Assembly (NCBI GenBank): GCA_024696945.1
Contig: JAILGF010000175.1
Location: 1 to 35,272, forward strand
Source of the DNA: Lachnospiraceae bacterium
GTDB lineage: Bacteria; Bacillota; Clostridia; Lachnospirales; Lachnospiraceae
Direction of reading: 5' to 3'
DNA: 35,272 nt
The notes beneath the pieces were generated by a model. That model saw only the letters and a program-made list of their open reading frames with translations, did no database searches and was not told where the DNA came from. Both the position numbers and the translations under genes were made by a program. Shown in pieces: positions 1 to 9,064 of the stretch; within the stretch, counting starts at the first letter, position 1; every line of letters starts with the position of its first letter.

Positions 1-66
1 ACATGATAAATCAATGCGTGAGGTATATGGCTTAGATAAAACATTACGCGAGTAAACTCGCAAAAG

Positions 67-135
67 CGGTTTCCGTTTGTCCGGACTGACGGTTTCCTGT
101 CCTCCGGACAGGCGGTTTCACCGCACCGGAATATT
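67..135. repeat. Three degenerate 23-bp tandem repeats
   Basis: CGGTTTC occurs at 67, 90 and 113, exactly 23 bp apart. The first two units also share TCCGGAC at the same phase, and the third is more diverged. The second unit contains a perfect 7-bp hairpin (CCTGTCC...GGACAGG, 96-112). Function unknown. Confidence 0.55.
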
Positions 136-296
136 CAATTAATAAAAGAAATACCTCCTGGGGCGTTGCTTTTCGGGCAGAGCATACGGGTTGTCCCAGA
201 TTGGTAAGGATCATCATTGTTGATATGACAGCGCTGACTGTTACTTGTTTTTTCGTTTGGATCCTCCGGAATGGAATATTGAGAATTAGAGATAGA

Positions 297-337
297 GAGA
301 GCCATTTGTATGTTGATTGATGGTGCAAATGGCTCTC
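297..337. other. 12-bp perfect inverted repeat, possible terminator of the MORN gene
   Basis: GAGAGCCATTTG (297-308) and CAAATGGCTCTC (326-337) pair perfectly around a 17-nt loop. The hairpin lies 29 bp beyond the stop of the minus-strand MORN gene, where a terminator would be expected. Neither side has a clear T-run, so it may only stabilise a 3' end. Confidence 0.4.
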
Positions 338-365
338 CTCAAAGCTTAATAAAGTGGCGATTAGA

Positions 366-3300
366 TTATTTCAAAGTTCGCGGAAGATGCTTACTATCCA
401 AGAGTTTTTCTGTGGAGATTTCATCAGGAATATCTTTGATCTCTTGATATATACTCTCCCAATCTTCAAGAGGGAAAGGATATTCGGAAATATTATATAA
501 TGCTCTGTCATAAAGTCTTAATATTAGTTGGGTAAAACTACTTATTGGCATATCGGCATCTCTGAGGTTATAGTATTCTTGATACAGGTTTTGCATGGGG
601 TTTTTCCCTAGACTCTTAGCTTTATCAGAATTAAAAAGTATATATTTGGAACGAACTGATAAATATAAAAGAGGAAAAAGTGACTCCCAAAGGTTGTTAA
701 AAATACTTTTAAGTTTTAGGTCATTAGTGTCCCATTTAGTAATGATGTATTCATAAAACACTTTTTTATTATTCGGGGATATGGTTAAAAATCCGTTAAT
801 ATCAGTAATGAGATCATCTGATAAAACGCCATATCTATTTACGTCTATGAGACTATTGCGAAAATCATCGATTAGACGAGAAGGGTTGACAATATAATTT
901 GTTTCAGGAAACTCGTTTAGTATGGTTTCTCTAAAGTTGGTCGGGATTCCATCATTGTAAATTATTCTAACATTATGTAATTTGCGCTCTTTTAAATCTT
1001 TTAGGACAGATGAAAGAGGATTTGGTTCATCATTTTTCTTAACCTGTATTGTTAAGACATCGTATAATCCGCGCTGATTAATCCCCTGAACAATATAGCA
1101 AAAGTAATTTACAATGTTTTTTATAGAATAATCGGGTTGTTCGATGATGTTCCTCGGGAAAACAGAAAATGGAATTCTGTTGATAAAAATAATGGGGTAA
1201 TTATCTAGTAATTCTCGATGCATCCATTTTTCCATATGACGTTTATCAAACGATAATGCTAAGACTTCATCAAGGAAATCAGTTGCACCATCAAATATGT
1301 ATTTCTGAGGGAAAATAAATTTTTCTTGTCCGACTAATTCCCCATTTATAAAATTTCCTTCATATATTTTATTATTAGATAATACCTTCCCTTTTCCATT
1401 GGGTCGACCATCTTTCCATTCGCCAATATATTTTGTTTTATCAGGAAGAGTTTTTTGCCCGAATCCATCTGGCTGACCATTTTTAAGCTCACCTTCATAT
1501 ACACCGTCATCATAGTTGGAGTAGGTATATTTTCCTGGACCATTTATCATACCATCAATAAAAATACCTTCGAGCACATCGCCACTGGGGAACGAACACC
1601 TGCCTTTTCCATTGGGTCGACCATCTTTCCAATAACCATTATAAACAGTGCCATCATTTAAATAACATATGCCCAGTCCATTTGGGATATTATTTTTTAG
1701 CTCACCTTTATATATTGCACCATTGGAGTAAGCCAGTTTTTCTTTGCCGTTAACCTTGTTTCTGGCAACATGGCCGTTTAACTTTTTTACATCACTTAAA
1801 AAGCCTTTATATTGGGTATTGTTTTCAGGTAAATCTGTCAGGTATTTTACAGCCCCAAGAACAAGCCAATCAAATTGGTTAGCACTATATAATTCCCATA
1901 ATTGACATTTGTCTAAAATTTTATCCATTTTCTCTTTAAAGTCTTTAATACCATAGTGCGCTAGCCATTTATTTTTATTATTTTCAATTTCATTGACATA
2001 TTTGAAATAATATAGAAGAATAAGTGCTCTTCTCAAACTGTCATTTTCCCAATAATTCTCAGGATTACTCTCAAACTTATTAAAGAATTGTCTATATAAA
2101 AATTCTTTTAATACTGAATTACCAAGGGTAGACTCCCCGTATGAGGTTTTATTACTGGAACGTATTTCTTGATATGTTAGCATTCCGTAACCATTTCTTT
2201 TACCGTCGTTCCATTCTCCTATATATTCTGTTTTATCATCAAATTTTTGTATCCCAAATCCGGCTTTTTTGTAGTTTTTTTCCACACCCCAATAACTTAA
2301 ATCAGGATCATAGGTGTAGGTTGCATTGTTGATTTCGACAAGAGTATCTCTTAGCCATAGTCCTTCATACATTTGGTTGTTATATATTCGTTTTCCAAAC
2401 CCGATTCTCTCGTTTCGCTCCCAGTATCCCCTATAGACGGCACCATTTTTATAAACCATTGTACCGTAACCTTGCTTCATGTTATCTTGCCAATGGCCAG
2501 TATATTTTGATTCATCGGGATAGTCCATTGTACCTTTGCCATTTTTAACACCGTTTTGCAAACCACCAGTATATTTCGATCCATCGGGATAGTCTATCGT
2601 ACCTTTACCATTATTTGTGCCTTTTACGAGGGTGCCTTTATCTTTACATTCTGAAGTATATATGTCGGGAAAGACTTTAATAGTATAGTCTCCTTCCCTT
2701 GCAATGATATTATTGTCTATCCAAACTCCCTCATAAATAGCATGATTTGGAAGGATTAGTTTGCCTGGACCTAAGCGTATTCCATGGTACCATTCGCCAA
2801 TAAATATAGTTCCGTTGGAATAACACAGTCTACCATGGCCATGCATTTCGTCATTCATCCAGTATCCTATATATTCTTTTTCACAGAATGCAATTCCGGG
2901 AATCATATGAAAGATATATTTACCAAATCCATTTTTCTTATTGTTTTTGATACCGCCTATATATTTCGATCCGTCCGAATATTTTTTCTTTTGAGTATTT
3001 TGCTCTATTTTTATTTTCGAATTCCAGTAATCGTTTTCCCAAAAGCTGACATCTACATCACCATCTGAATATATCAACAGAAACATGCCATTTTTAAGGT
3101 CATTTTCCCATTCGCCTTCATAAATGGTTCCGTCTGAGAGTTTTAATATTCCGTGACCATGCTTTAGATTGTTTTTCCATTGGCCTACATAAGTTTCGCC
3201 ACTATAATTAGTGTATGTTCCAGTTCCATTCCTTTTGCCATCCATTAACTCGCCTTCGTAGCGGTCCCCATTTGAATATTTACGATGATATCTCTTGAGA

Positions 3301-4532
3301 ATACCATTAGTATCTGATGAGGAAGGTGTCACCAAAACATCGTTTTCCCATATCCCTTTATATACTTCATCACCGTCATCTGTATGGAGTATAAAGATGC
3401 CATACCCATTCTTTTTTCCAGCCTTTACTTCTCCTTCATATATATTGCCGTTATTATATTTATAGCAGGCAAAGCCATTTTCCATGTCGTTTTCCCATTC
3501 CCCGATATAAGAATATCGCGGGATTTCTGGATCTAGTGTTAAGATTGGCAGCCATGTAGCTAATATCTGACTTTCGGATATAACCTGATTTGTTTGATTA
3601 TTTGGAGAGGTAAGAAAATCGGAAAGACTCTTAAGTTCATCTAAGTTATCAGAGATTTTTGACAATTGCTTTGACAAAAAGTCCACCATATCTAAAATGT
3701 TAGTATTCTCTAATAACATATTCTTTGCTGTATTTAAAAGGCTAGAAGAGCCGGAGTATTTTTTTAGGGCATCTTTTAGTTTGTTGCTATAAATTGTTTT
3801 ACTTTTTTCTGTATTTATTTTCTTTTTTAATAGTGTTAAAAGAAGAGAATTTTTTAGTTCATAGTAGTTCCTTAATGCAGTTTTACTTATAGAAGTAAAG
3901 TTCTGTTTATTGGGCAGTAAGAAATCTTTGAAATAACATTCGACATTTTTGGATTTAAAGTTGCTGTAGTTATTGATTAGGAATTCGGTTGTAACTGAAG
4001 AGTCAGATGGGATAGGTTCTGAGGAAGTATCATGAGCAGGAGAACTATCCGCATATCTCTTTAAAAGTTTATCAGCTTCATCCCATGAAAGATGATTATC
4101 CAAACAGTATTCATATATAGCATCTTCATAACACCTAATATTTAAGCATCCAAAACCAGCCTTCCCTAAAAAAACATTTGCTGAATCTTTATTAAGAGTT
4201 AGGGCAAAACAAAGTTTGATAATGGTTTTCCGACTTCTAATTGATTTTGTTTCGCCATTAAACCATCTTCTGACGGTCATAGAACTAATACCAGAATTTT
4301 CAGGTAATAGTTTATATAAACAGTTTATGAAGTTGTTGTTAGGAGCATTAATGTCTAATGGAAGATTTGCTTTTATCATAGTTTCCTTAAGAAGTTCTGG
4401 TAACTGTTTAAACTTGCTTTCATCTTCCAAATCTTCAAGTATTTTTTCAGGACTTGTTGCTAGACCATTGCTGAATTCTTTGAGAAGGTTAGTTGCGTTT
4501 CTGGTTGTAGGTCCTTGTGCTATTTCTGGCAT
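366..4532 (-). CDS. HTH-MORN-repeat protein with a derived IS256-like transposase domain
   Basis: The product has 1388 residues. Residues about 60-165 contain a helix-turn-helix-like segment (MTVRRWFNGETKS) followed by a helical stretch seen after XRE domains in Lachnospiraceae. Residues about 340-1070 hold some 20 MORN units (YEGEWENDLKNG type), interrupted by a non-MORN helical insert of about 140 residues. Residues about 1073-1375 match the IS256/mutator transposase order: LDNYPIIFINRI, then RIIYNDG, a late W-rich region, and ALYNISEYPFPLEDW at the end. By this alignment the first catalytic Asp is Asn1118, the second is kept (Asp1194), and the Glu position is Ala1305, so it should not transpose. 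The start at 4532 follows AAAGGGGG at 9-bp spacing. A longer TTG-initiated reading from 4592 is excluded because that TTG is the -35 element. MORN repeats often bind lipid or scaffold proteins; the role here is unknown. Confidence 0.85.
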   Translation of the reverse strand: MPEIAQGPTTRNATNLLKEFSNGLATSPEKILEDLEDESKFKQLPELLKETMIKANLPLDINAPNNNFINCLYKLLPENSGISSMTVRRWFNGETKSIRSRKTIIKLCFALTLNKDSANVFLGKAGFGCLNIRCYEDAIYEYCLDNHLSWDEADKLLKRYADSSPAHDTSSEPIPSDSSVTTEFLINNYSNFKSKNVECYFKDFLLPNKQNFTSISKTALRNYYELKNSLLLTLLKKKINTEKSKTIYSNKLKDALKKYSGSSSLLNTAKNMLLENTNILDMVDFLSKQLSKISDNLDELKSLSDFLTSPNNQTNQVISESQILATWLPILTLDPEIPRYSYIGEWENDMENGFACYKYNNGNIYEGEVKAGKKNGYGIFILHTDDGDEVYKGIWENDVLVTPSSSDTNGILKRYHRKYSNGDRYEGELMDGKRNGTGTYTNYSGETYVGQWKNNLKHGHGILKLSDGTIYEGEWENDLKNGMFLLIYSDGDVDVSFWENDYWNSKIKIEQNTQKKKYSDGSKYIGGIKNNKKNGFGKYIFHMIPGIAFCEKEYIGYWMNDEMHGHGRLCYSNGTIFIGEWYHGIRLGPGKLILPNHAIYEGVWIDNNIIAREGDYTIKVFPDIYTSECKDKGTLVKGTNNGKGTIDYPDGSKYTGGLQNGVKNGKGTMDYPDESKYTGHWQDNMKQGYGTMVYKNGAVYRGYWERNERIGFGKRIYNNQMYEGLWLRDTLVEINNATYTYDPDLSYWGVEKNYKKAGFGIQKFDDKTEYIGEWNDGKRNGYGMLTYQEIRSSNKTSYGESTLGNSVLKEFLYRQFFNKFESNPENYWENDSLRRALILLYYFKYVNEIENNKNKWLAHYGIKDFKEKMDKILDKCQLWELYSANQFDWLVLGAVKYLTDLPENNTQYKGFLSDVKKLNGHVARNKVNGKEKLAYSNGAIYKGELKNNIPNGLGICYLNDGTVYNGYWKDGRPNGKGRCSFPSGDVLEGIFIDGMINGPGKYTYSNYDDGVYEGELKNGQPDGFGQKTLPDKTKYIGEWKDGRPNGKGKVLSNNKIYEGNFINGELVGQEKFIFPQKYIFDGATDFLDEVLALSFDKRHMEKWMHRELLDNYPIIFINRIPFSVFPRNIIEQPDYSIKNIVNYFCYIVQGINQRGLYDVLTIQVKKNDEPNPLSSVLKDLKERKLHNVRIIYNDGIPTNFRETILNEFPETNYIVNPSRLIDDFRNSLIDVNRYGVLSDDLITDINGFLTISPNNKKVFYEYIITKWDTNDLKLKSIFNNLWESLFPLLYLSVRSKYILFNSDKAKSLGKNPMQNLYQEYYNLRDADMPISSFTQLILRLYDRALYNISEYPFPLEDWESIYQEIKDIPDEISTEKLLDSKHLPRTLK

Positions 4533-4563
4533 TTGATTATACCCCCTTTCAAGTTCTAATATT

Positions 4564-4592
4564 ATTTTAGTAAATAACGTATGCCTTGTCAA
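4564..4592 (-). promoter_or_regulatory. Sigma-A promoter of the MORN-repeat gene
   Basis: On the minus strand TTGACA (4592-4587) is followed after exactly 17 bp by TAAAAT (4569-4564). The start codon at 4532 lies about 30 bp downstream. This near-consensus promoter fixes the gene start at 4532. Confidence 0.8.
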
Positions 4593-4676
4593 CAGAACAG
4601 AAGTTCTTATTTAGGCTTGTTTAGTAAATTTGTTACAAGGCCATTTGTTGATAGACTCGGCTTAAGAAGTTAAAAC

Positions 4677-4720
4677 AATTACATTCAGTTTCCAAGCTGT
4701 TTTTTTAGATATGATATTAT
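4677..4720 (+). promoter_or_regulatory. Shared-box promoter 1, ahead of the YbjN-like/Lon operon
   Basis: The 17-mer AATTACATTCAGTTTCC (4677-4693) is followed after 21 bp by TATTAT (4715-4720), preceded by ATGA in extended -10 style. It aligns without gaps to boxes ahead of four other genes (10503, 12141, 15170, 16001). The transcript would have a leader of roughly 180 nt before the ATG at 4906. Confidence 0.6.
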
Positions 4721-4794
4721 TTTCAAAACAACAAAGGAAAAGGAAGAATCTGATTTTATTTGGGAGCTAACAATCATATAGGAAGGAGGCTGGA

Positions 4795-4833
4795 ATGGAG
4801 TATTTATTACTACGAATAATAATGAAAGGTTAG
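4795..4833 (+). CDS. Possible 12-residue leader peptide
   Basis: ATG at 4795 follows a strong GGAAGGAGG (4781-4789) at 5-bp spacing and opens a 12-codon frame (MEYLLLRIIMKG) ending in TAG. It lies inside the long leader of the 4906 gene. The ribosome site is better than many in the window, so translation is plausible, but there is no other support. Confidence 0.3.
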   Translation: MEYLLLRIIMKG

Positions 4834-4905
4834 TTGATATTCAGATTCGCTTACTACAAAGTAGAATAATTTGAGTAATCTTTTAAATTCAATGGAGGTG
4901 ACAAA

Positions 4906-5898
4906 ATGAACAATAACAGACCTGGTTTTACAGAATCAGACGAAAAATGTAGTGAATTTTTTGGAGAAAGCTATCCCGGACAGCTGGATAAGGTCCGCGA
5001 AGACCTAGAAAAGAAACTTGAAAGCATCAAAAGAGAACTTAAAGAGATGTCTCCAGAGGTTAAGCTGATAAAAGAGGAGATTATAAAGGTTTTAATTGAA
5101 AAAAGGATAAAATTTACCTGTAATGAAGCAGATAATCCGAAAACATTATCATTATTATTTGAACCAGATAATAAACCGTATGGTATTGATGTAATTCTGC
5201 TTGGTAACAATATAGTAATAAGGATAGAATTTTCTTCCAGAGTGGAGGAACAGGCAATTGCACTTGTTTCTATGGCTAATGCCGAGATAAATGCTGGTGA
5301 GCCGTTTTCAAAGATATCCCTTAATTTTGAAAAGGGAGAGCTAGTCATAGAGTATTCATATATTTGTGAAAAGCCTGAGGATTTTAACGGAAACGCTTTC
5401 TGGAGATATCTGCTACATACTCTCGTTCTTGCTAATGAGGAATACTCCAGGCTGAAACGCATGGCTATAGGAATAGTCCCCAAAAAGGATCGCCCAAGGT
5501 ACAGAAGGCTACTGGAAGGGGCTCTTAAAGTTCTCAACTGGGATTTCACCGAAGAAGCTGTGTATGGAACAGCATCAATGGATTCAGAATCTGATGGAGA
5601 GAACTCGGAGATGGGGACAAACTCAGGGATGAACAGTGGAGACGAGGGTTTTTATGAAGTTGATGATGATACAATTGTTTTCCCGAGAGGTGGGTCTTCT
5701 TTAGGCCTTGGCAGGGACTTCCCTTCTTTTGGGGAGTGGATGAGAATGCAGGAGATACAGCAAGGCAAATCAGCTGCGGGAAACGATGATACAGATGGGA
5801 AATTGGAGGCTTTTTTAAACATGTTGGATGAAGATTGCTATGAAGACATAAACAATCAAGATTGCAATGAGGAAACCGGAGGTGAAAATGATGGATAA
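4906..5898 (+). CDS. YbjN-like cytoplasmic protein, first gene of the Lon operon
   Basis: The product has 330 residues and no signal peptide. Residues about 20-70 are charged and coiled-coil-like (repeated K/E heptads). Residues about 70-195 show an alternating strand/helix layout resembling the YbjN / type III chaperone-like fold (family resemblance only). Residues about 220-330 are acidic and low complexity, rich in Asp, Glu, Ser and Gly, probably disordered. GGAGGTG sits 5-6 bp before ATG at 4906. The stop at 5898 overlaps the start of the Lon-like gene, so the two are translationally coupled. A chaperone or adaptor that feeds or regulates the Lon-like protease would fit, but this is inference from position. 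Confidence 0.6.
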   Translation: MNNNRPGFTESDEKCSEFFGESYPGQLDKVREDLEKKLESIKRELKEMSPEVKLIKEEIIKVLIEKRIKFTCNEADNPKTLSLLFEPDNKPYGIDVILLGNNIVIRIEFSSRVEEQAIALVSMANAEINAGEPFSKISLNFEKGELVIEYSYICEKPEDFNGNAFWRYLLHTLVLANEEYSRLKRMAIGIVPKKDRPRYRRLLEGALKVLNWDFTEEAVYGTASMDSESDGENSEMGTNSGMNSGDEGFYEVDDDTIVFPRGGSSLGLGRDFPSFGEWMRMQEIQQGKSAAGNDDTDGKLEAFLNMLDEDCYEDINNQDCNEETGGENDG

Positions 5899-8800
5899 GT
5901 CGCTTTCCATAGAAAAGGCAAGAGAAATTATTAAAACCCAGTTTGGTTTGTTGAATGTTTCCGTTCCCGGCTTTACAAAATCAGAAGATAGGATTGGCTT
6001 AAACTATGAAGTTACCCCTAATGCCATCCTTAATGATCAGATATTTGAGATAACCGGTGAAATATGCCATTTAGATAAGAAGGAAAAAACCATATCTATC
6101 AGGGATAGAGACAACAATTTTTATATTGTGCTACCGACATCAGAGACTATATACAGTGATTCTCTCCTGGATAAAGGAGAAGGGAACAGTAAGATAAACG
6201 GAGCCACATTAAGCATTATAGGGCTAAAGGCGGAAAGCCCGAATGGGAACAGTGCAGTGTATCTTGCCATAACTATCATTCGGGAAGAAGAAAGATCTAT
6301 GTTTGATCAGATAAAAAGCCTCTATGGCAGAGCGATTGCGATCAGGAGATTCTATACATGGTTTAATGAGAAAAAGAGAGATAGTATCTGTATGGAATCC
6401 CAAGGGAAAAAATATCCGAAGTATGAATTCTCAAAAGATTTGGAATTTAATAGTCTCGAGGAACTTGCCTTAAAGTATTTTCTTACAAAAGATACCTACC
6501 CCTTGGAAACACAAAGAGCAGTTGAGTCCTATCTCCGTGATACCAATACATCAAAACAGAAAACAGAAAAAAAATTGAGGACACTGTTAAAAATCTCACC
6601 TGCTTATAAGGATAGAAATCATGTTACAAAAGAAGAATTACAAACATTCCTAGACGATAAATTATACGGGATGGAGGATGTAAAAGCACAGCTGATAGAC
6701 ATTCTTGTATCAAATGAAAGAGTGGGTAGGAGAGGGGGCGCTTTTCTTCTTGTAGGTTCGGATGAGGCGAGGATGGAGGCAATAATGCAAGCCATTGCGG
6801 AGGCCTGCGGGCTTCCGTATGCAGGAAAAGACCTTGGAGCATTATCTAATCCGCTAGAGATTGAAGGCCTCGATTCGAGTTATGAGTATAGTGATCTGGG
6901 TTGGCTGTTTGAGGTTTTTTCAGCCCATCAAACAAGTGAGATGGTAATCGGATTAAAAGGGATTGATGGAATCAACCGCCAGTCAAAAGAAGGGGATCCG
7001 TTTAAAGTGATTGCCAAGATATTAGAAGGAAACTTTGAGGATAAATTTTGCGGGGCCAGGGTTTGTACTTTAAACACTATATTTATCATGACTGCCAGCA
7101 GCGTTGAAAGAAGCATACCTGAAAACCTTTTAAAAAATTTCAATGCAGTAATCCATCTACCCGATTATAACACAGAAGATAAAAAGGTTATCGCTAATGA
7201 CCATATTATTCCCGAAATACTGAATATGTATCATCTTGAAGATAGCGGATTGGAATTCCCTGAAGATGTGCTTGATTATATAATCAAGAACTACTGTGAA
7301 GATCAGGGGACCTGCGACCTATACCATAATATAGAAAGAATTGTTCATCGCTTCATATCTGATTCCCATGAGGATGCACAGGGGTATATCACTATTGAAA
7401 AGGTAAAGTCTGTACTTGATCCTCTTATCAAGGAGACACCTGCACTTTTCTTTGCCAGGCACCGGGACCAGTATGATGAACCGGTAGCGGATGAAATTAA
7501 GCGGAGCCTTATGGAAGCAAAAAAGACGATGGGAGAATATTCAGATTCCTTCGCCAATGAGAAATGTCGGGAAAGGCTCGGATACCTGCTTGCCTGCAGA
7601 GATGAAGAAGGCGATTTCCAGGACAGTTTTGAGCCTGAGTCATTTTTTCAAACCTTGCATAAAAATATATTTGGCATGGAAAACGTGATTAAAGAGTTGA
7701 CGCTGCTTTATCATACTGCACATCTTCAAGGGACAGTACTGAACTCCAACATCGCCCTCTGCGGGGGTTACGGAACCGGGAAGACAACGCTTTCCCAAAA
7801 CGTAGCAAGGGCTATGGGATATCACTTCGAAAAAATCTCCCTTAATGGTATCTTGGACATTAGGGATCTGAGAGGTACTCCATCGACGATCGCAGGTAGT
7901 TGTCCGGGAAGGATCATTAAGGGTATCAAGAGGGCCGGATCACTAAAAACAATCTTTCTTCTTGATGAGATAGATAAGCTTAGACCTGATATGGCCATGA
8001 TACTTCTGGACCTGCTCGACCGCGAGTTTACTGACGAATTCGTGGGTGTCCCTGTTAAGTTCAAAAAGGCTATTTTTATAGCTACGGCAAATGATTGGGG
8101 TAATGTCCCTGCAGTAATAAGAGACAGATTCATCGTTGTAAATGTTGATGGTTACGACAGAGGAGAAAAATCCAAAATAGTGTCGGATTACATAATCCCA
8201 AGGATAGAAGAAAACTATGCTGCAAGTAGCGTGTCTGTTTCGATTGAAGAGTCTGCAAAAGAAGCACTGTTAAAATATTACTGCTACGGATTTGGAGTAA
8301 GAGACGCAGAGAAGGCAATGCAAAAGCTGGTTAGCTGTAAGCTGCTTGATCAGACAGGAAAAGATAATGCAACATGTGTACGGATCAGTGGATGTGATTT
8401 GAAGAAGTATCTTGGGGACAAACCTATTCCGAGAGGTAATTTCCCACAGGAAGAGAATCTGCCCGGAATAGCAAAAGCGCTGGCCGTAAGCAACAGCAAT
8501 CAGGGAAACACATTCGCTATAGAGACGGTTCTCATCGATGGAGAAGAGACTCTTGAAATGACTGGGCTTCCGAAGGAAACGACAACGGATTCGGTGAAGA
8601 TTGCGGTAACATGCATCAAAAAAATGTATCCAGGGTTATTAACGGGAAAGCAAATACACGTACATTTCGGGGAAGGCGGAGTGACTAAAGACGGTTCGTC
8701 AGCCGGAGTGGCACTTTTTATGAGCATCCTAAGTGCGGCAATCGATAAACCGCTTATGGTTAGTAAACCGTATGATATAGCTTACACTGGTGAGATATCT

Positions 8801-9007
8801 CTTGCGGGTGGTGTTTTTGCCGTTGGCGGAGTTATGGAAAAACTACAGGCCGCTGGGGATTCGGGATGTCGGAAGGTATTTATCCCAAGGCAGAATTATG
8901 AGCGCCTTGATAAGGAGAAACTGGATAAGCTACCTTGCGAAGTTATACCTGTTACAAATGTGGCCCAAGTGGTGGATGAGGTTTTCCCGGATATGGATAA
9001 GAAGTGA
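5891..9007 (+). CDS. Lon-like ATP-dependent protease with one dead and one active AAA module
   Basis: The product has 1038 residues. Residues about 255-520 resemble a Lon AAA+ module, but the Walker A place reads LLVGSDEARMEAI and lacks the GKT core, so it should not hydrolyse ATP. Residues about 590-860 form a second, intact AAA+ module: Walker A GGYGTGKTT (625-633), Walker B IFLLDEID (about 688-695), and sensor region IATAND. Residues about 870-1035 are the Lon (S16) protease domain: KDGSSAG with nucleophile Ser937, and GGVMEK with Lys984, giving an intact Ser-Lys dyad. No N-terminal Lon substrate domain was recognised. GGAGG (5878-5882) serves ATG at 5888 or 5891; 5891 has the better spacing. 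The start overlaps the upstream gene. It is unlike housekeeping LonA or LonB in having two AAA copies. Confidence 0.85.
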   Translation: MDKSLSIEKAREIIKTQFGLLNVSVPGFTKSEDRIGLNYEVTPNAILNDQIFEITGEICHLDKKEKTISIRDRDNNFYIVLPTSETIYSDSLLDKGEGNSKINGATLSIIGLKAESPNGNSAVYLAITIIREEERSMFDQIKSLYGRAIAIRRFYTWFNEKKRDSICMESQGKKYPKYEFSKDLEFNSLEELALKYFLTKDTYPLETQRAVESYLRDTNTSKQKTEKKLRTLLKISPAYKDRNHVTKEELQTFLDDKLYGMEDVKAQLIDILVSNERVGRRGGAFLLVGSDEARMEAIMQAIAEACGLPYAGKDLGALSNPLEIEGLDSSYEYSDLGWLFEVFSAHQTSEMVIGLKGIDGINRQSKEGDPFKVIAKILEGNFEDKFCGARVCTLNTIFIMTASSVERSIPENLLKNFNAVIHLPDYNTEDKKVIANDHIIPEILNMYHLEDSGLEFPEDVLDYIIKNYCEDQGTCDLYHNIERIVHRFISDSHEDAQGYITIEKVKSVLDPLIKETPALFFARHRDQYDEPVADEIKRSLMEAKKTMGEYSDSFANEKCRERLGYLLACRDEEGDFQDSFEPESFFQTLHKNIFGMENVIKELTLLYHTAHLQGTVLNSNIALCGGYGTGKTTLSQNVARAMGYHFEKISLNGILDIRDLRGTPSTIAGSCPGRIIKGIKRAGSLKTIFLLDEIDKLRPDMAMILLDLLDREFTDEFVGVPVKFKKAIFIATANDWGNVPAVIRDRFIVVNVDGYDRGEKSKIVSDYIIPRIEENYAASSVSVSIEESAKEALLKYYCYGFGVRDAEKAMQKLVSCKLLDQTGKDNATCVRISGCDLKKYLGDKPIPRGNFPQEENLPGIAKALAVSNSNQGNTFAIETVLIDGEETLEMTGLPKETTTDSVKIAVTCIKKMYPGLLTGKQIHVHFGEGGVTKDGSSAGVALFMSILSAAIDKPLMVSKPYDIAYTGEISLAGGVFAVGGVMEKLQAAGDSGCRKVFIPRQNYERLDKEKLDKLPCEVIPVTNVAQVVDEVFPDMDKK

Positions 9008-9008
9008 G

Positions 9009-9036
9009 CAATAATTGTTTTGCATTATTGGTTTTT
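9009..9036 (+). terminator. Weak hairpin after the Lon-like gene
   Basis: CAATAAT (9009-9015) pairs with ATTATTG (9024-9030), followed by GTTTTT. The stem is AU-only apart from one pair, so partial termination or processing between the Lon-like gene and the next gene is more likely than full termination. Confidence 0.35.
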
Positions 9037-9064
9037 ACATAATTAAAGAAGGAGTTGATAGAAT

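Larger units (their letters stand above)
1..365. other. Intergenic stretch without a convincing gene
   Basis: Positions 2-55 are open on the plus strand and end in TAA. They could be the last 17 codons of a gene that begins outside the window, but nothing identifies it. The rest has no gene with a believable start. A minus-strand frame over 44-328 has no Shine-Dalgarno sequence and runs across tandem repeats and hairpins. Visible structure is the 23-bp tandem repeat at 67-135 with an internal hairpin at 96-112, and a perfect 12-bp inverted repeat at 297-337. Confidence 0.5.

Noticed and set aside
44-328. Minus-strand frame of 94 codons
   Set aside because: No ribosome site. It runs over the tandem repeats and hairpins, and its composition is not protein-like.
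4533-4592. Longer start of the MORN gene at TTG 4592
   Set aside because: The TTG is part of a perfect -35 element, and ATG 4532 has a clear ribosome site.
4971-5549. Minus-strand frame of 192 codons
   Set aside because: Antisense shadow of the YbjN-like gene, with Ser/Leu-rich composition.
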